This document shows, piece after piece, positions 20,081-20,087 of a stretch of DNA of 20,087 nucleotides. The notes below the pieces were generated by a model. It was not told the origin of the DNA and ran no database searches. It saw only the letters and a program-made list of their open reading frames with translations. Origin of the DNA: JADCCX01 sp031373545 (GTDB taxonomy: Bacteria > Pseudomonadota > Alphaproteobacteria > Rhizobiales > Beijerinckiaceae); contig JANMMT010000182.1 of assembly GCA_031373545.1 (NCBI GenBank), positions 1 through 20,087 of the forward strand, read 5' to 3'. Each line of letters opens with the position of its first letter. The first letter of the stretch is position 1. Position numbers and translations under genes: made by a program.

Positions 20081-20087
20081 GCTTCTG

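Noticed and set aside
1..20087. Mobile elements, CRISPR arrays, tRNA genes and phage genes
   Set aside because: I looked for transposase motifs, regularly spaced repeats and tRNA-like cloverleaf ends and saw none; the window reads as ordinary chromosomal content.

Overview
This 20 kb window is GC-rich chromosomal DNA from an alphaproteobacterium, most likely of the Hyphomicrobiales (Rhizobiales). The evidence is an Omp25/Omp31-type outer-membrane barrel, an extensin-like C-terminal domain lipoprotein, a DUF2798 protein, a SorAB-type sulfite dehydrogenase, an Ffh with a TRVDGDGRGG motif and an FNR/FixK-type box. I see no tRNA, rRNA, CRISPR array, transposase, phage gene or attachment site.

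Left part (1-5200): the 3' end of a GyrI-like domain gene is followed by a glutathione S-transferase, a small hydrophobic orphan protein, and a reverse-strand outer-membrane beta-barrel gene with its own promoter and terminator. A large ABC exporter half-transporter with a strongly acidic N-terminal extension follows, translationally coupled to a winged-helix (MarR-like) regulator that appears to start at TTG.

Centre (5200-11550): a reverse-strand sulfite dehydrogenase pair (Tat-exported molybdopterin subunit, then a small cytochrome c) is divergent from a glycerate 2-kinase. The kinase ends 2 nt from a convergent thioredoxin gene (trxA). Divergent from trxA is a two-gene operon, an Acg-type nitroreductase-like protein plus a MarR regulator. 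It has a near-consensus promoter straddled by a perfect 8+8 bp inverted repeat. A convergent extensin-like lipoprotein gene follows.

Region 11550-15400: a DUF2798 membrane protein gene ends in a 16-bp palindrome that abuts a perfect TTGAT-N4-ATCAA box. Downstream of that box lies a 27-codon ORF with a strong ribosome binding site, encoding a single transmembrane segment and closed by a strong intrinsic terminator. On the reverse strand, a NAPE-PLD-like metallo-beta-lactamase-fold hydrolase precedes a 654-aa protein. That protein joins a papain-like (C1) protease with an intact Gln/Cys/His/Asn set to an alpha/beta-hydrolase-like half.

Right part (15600-20087): the housekeeping cluster ffh-rpsP-rimM-trmD covers protein targeting, ribosome assembly and tRNA m1G37 modification. 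An MltB-type lytic transglycosylase with a C-terminal peptidoglycan-binding domain follows, where rplS is found in many bacteria.

The most promising undescribed elements are the oxygen-regulated 27-aa membrane micro-gene and the dual-hydrolase fusion next to the NAPE-PLD-like enzyme.
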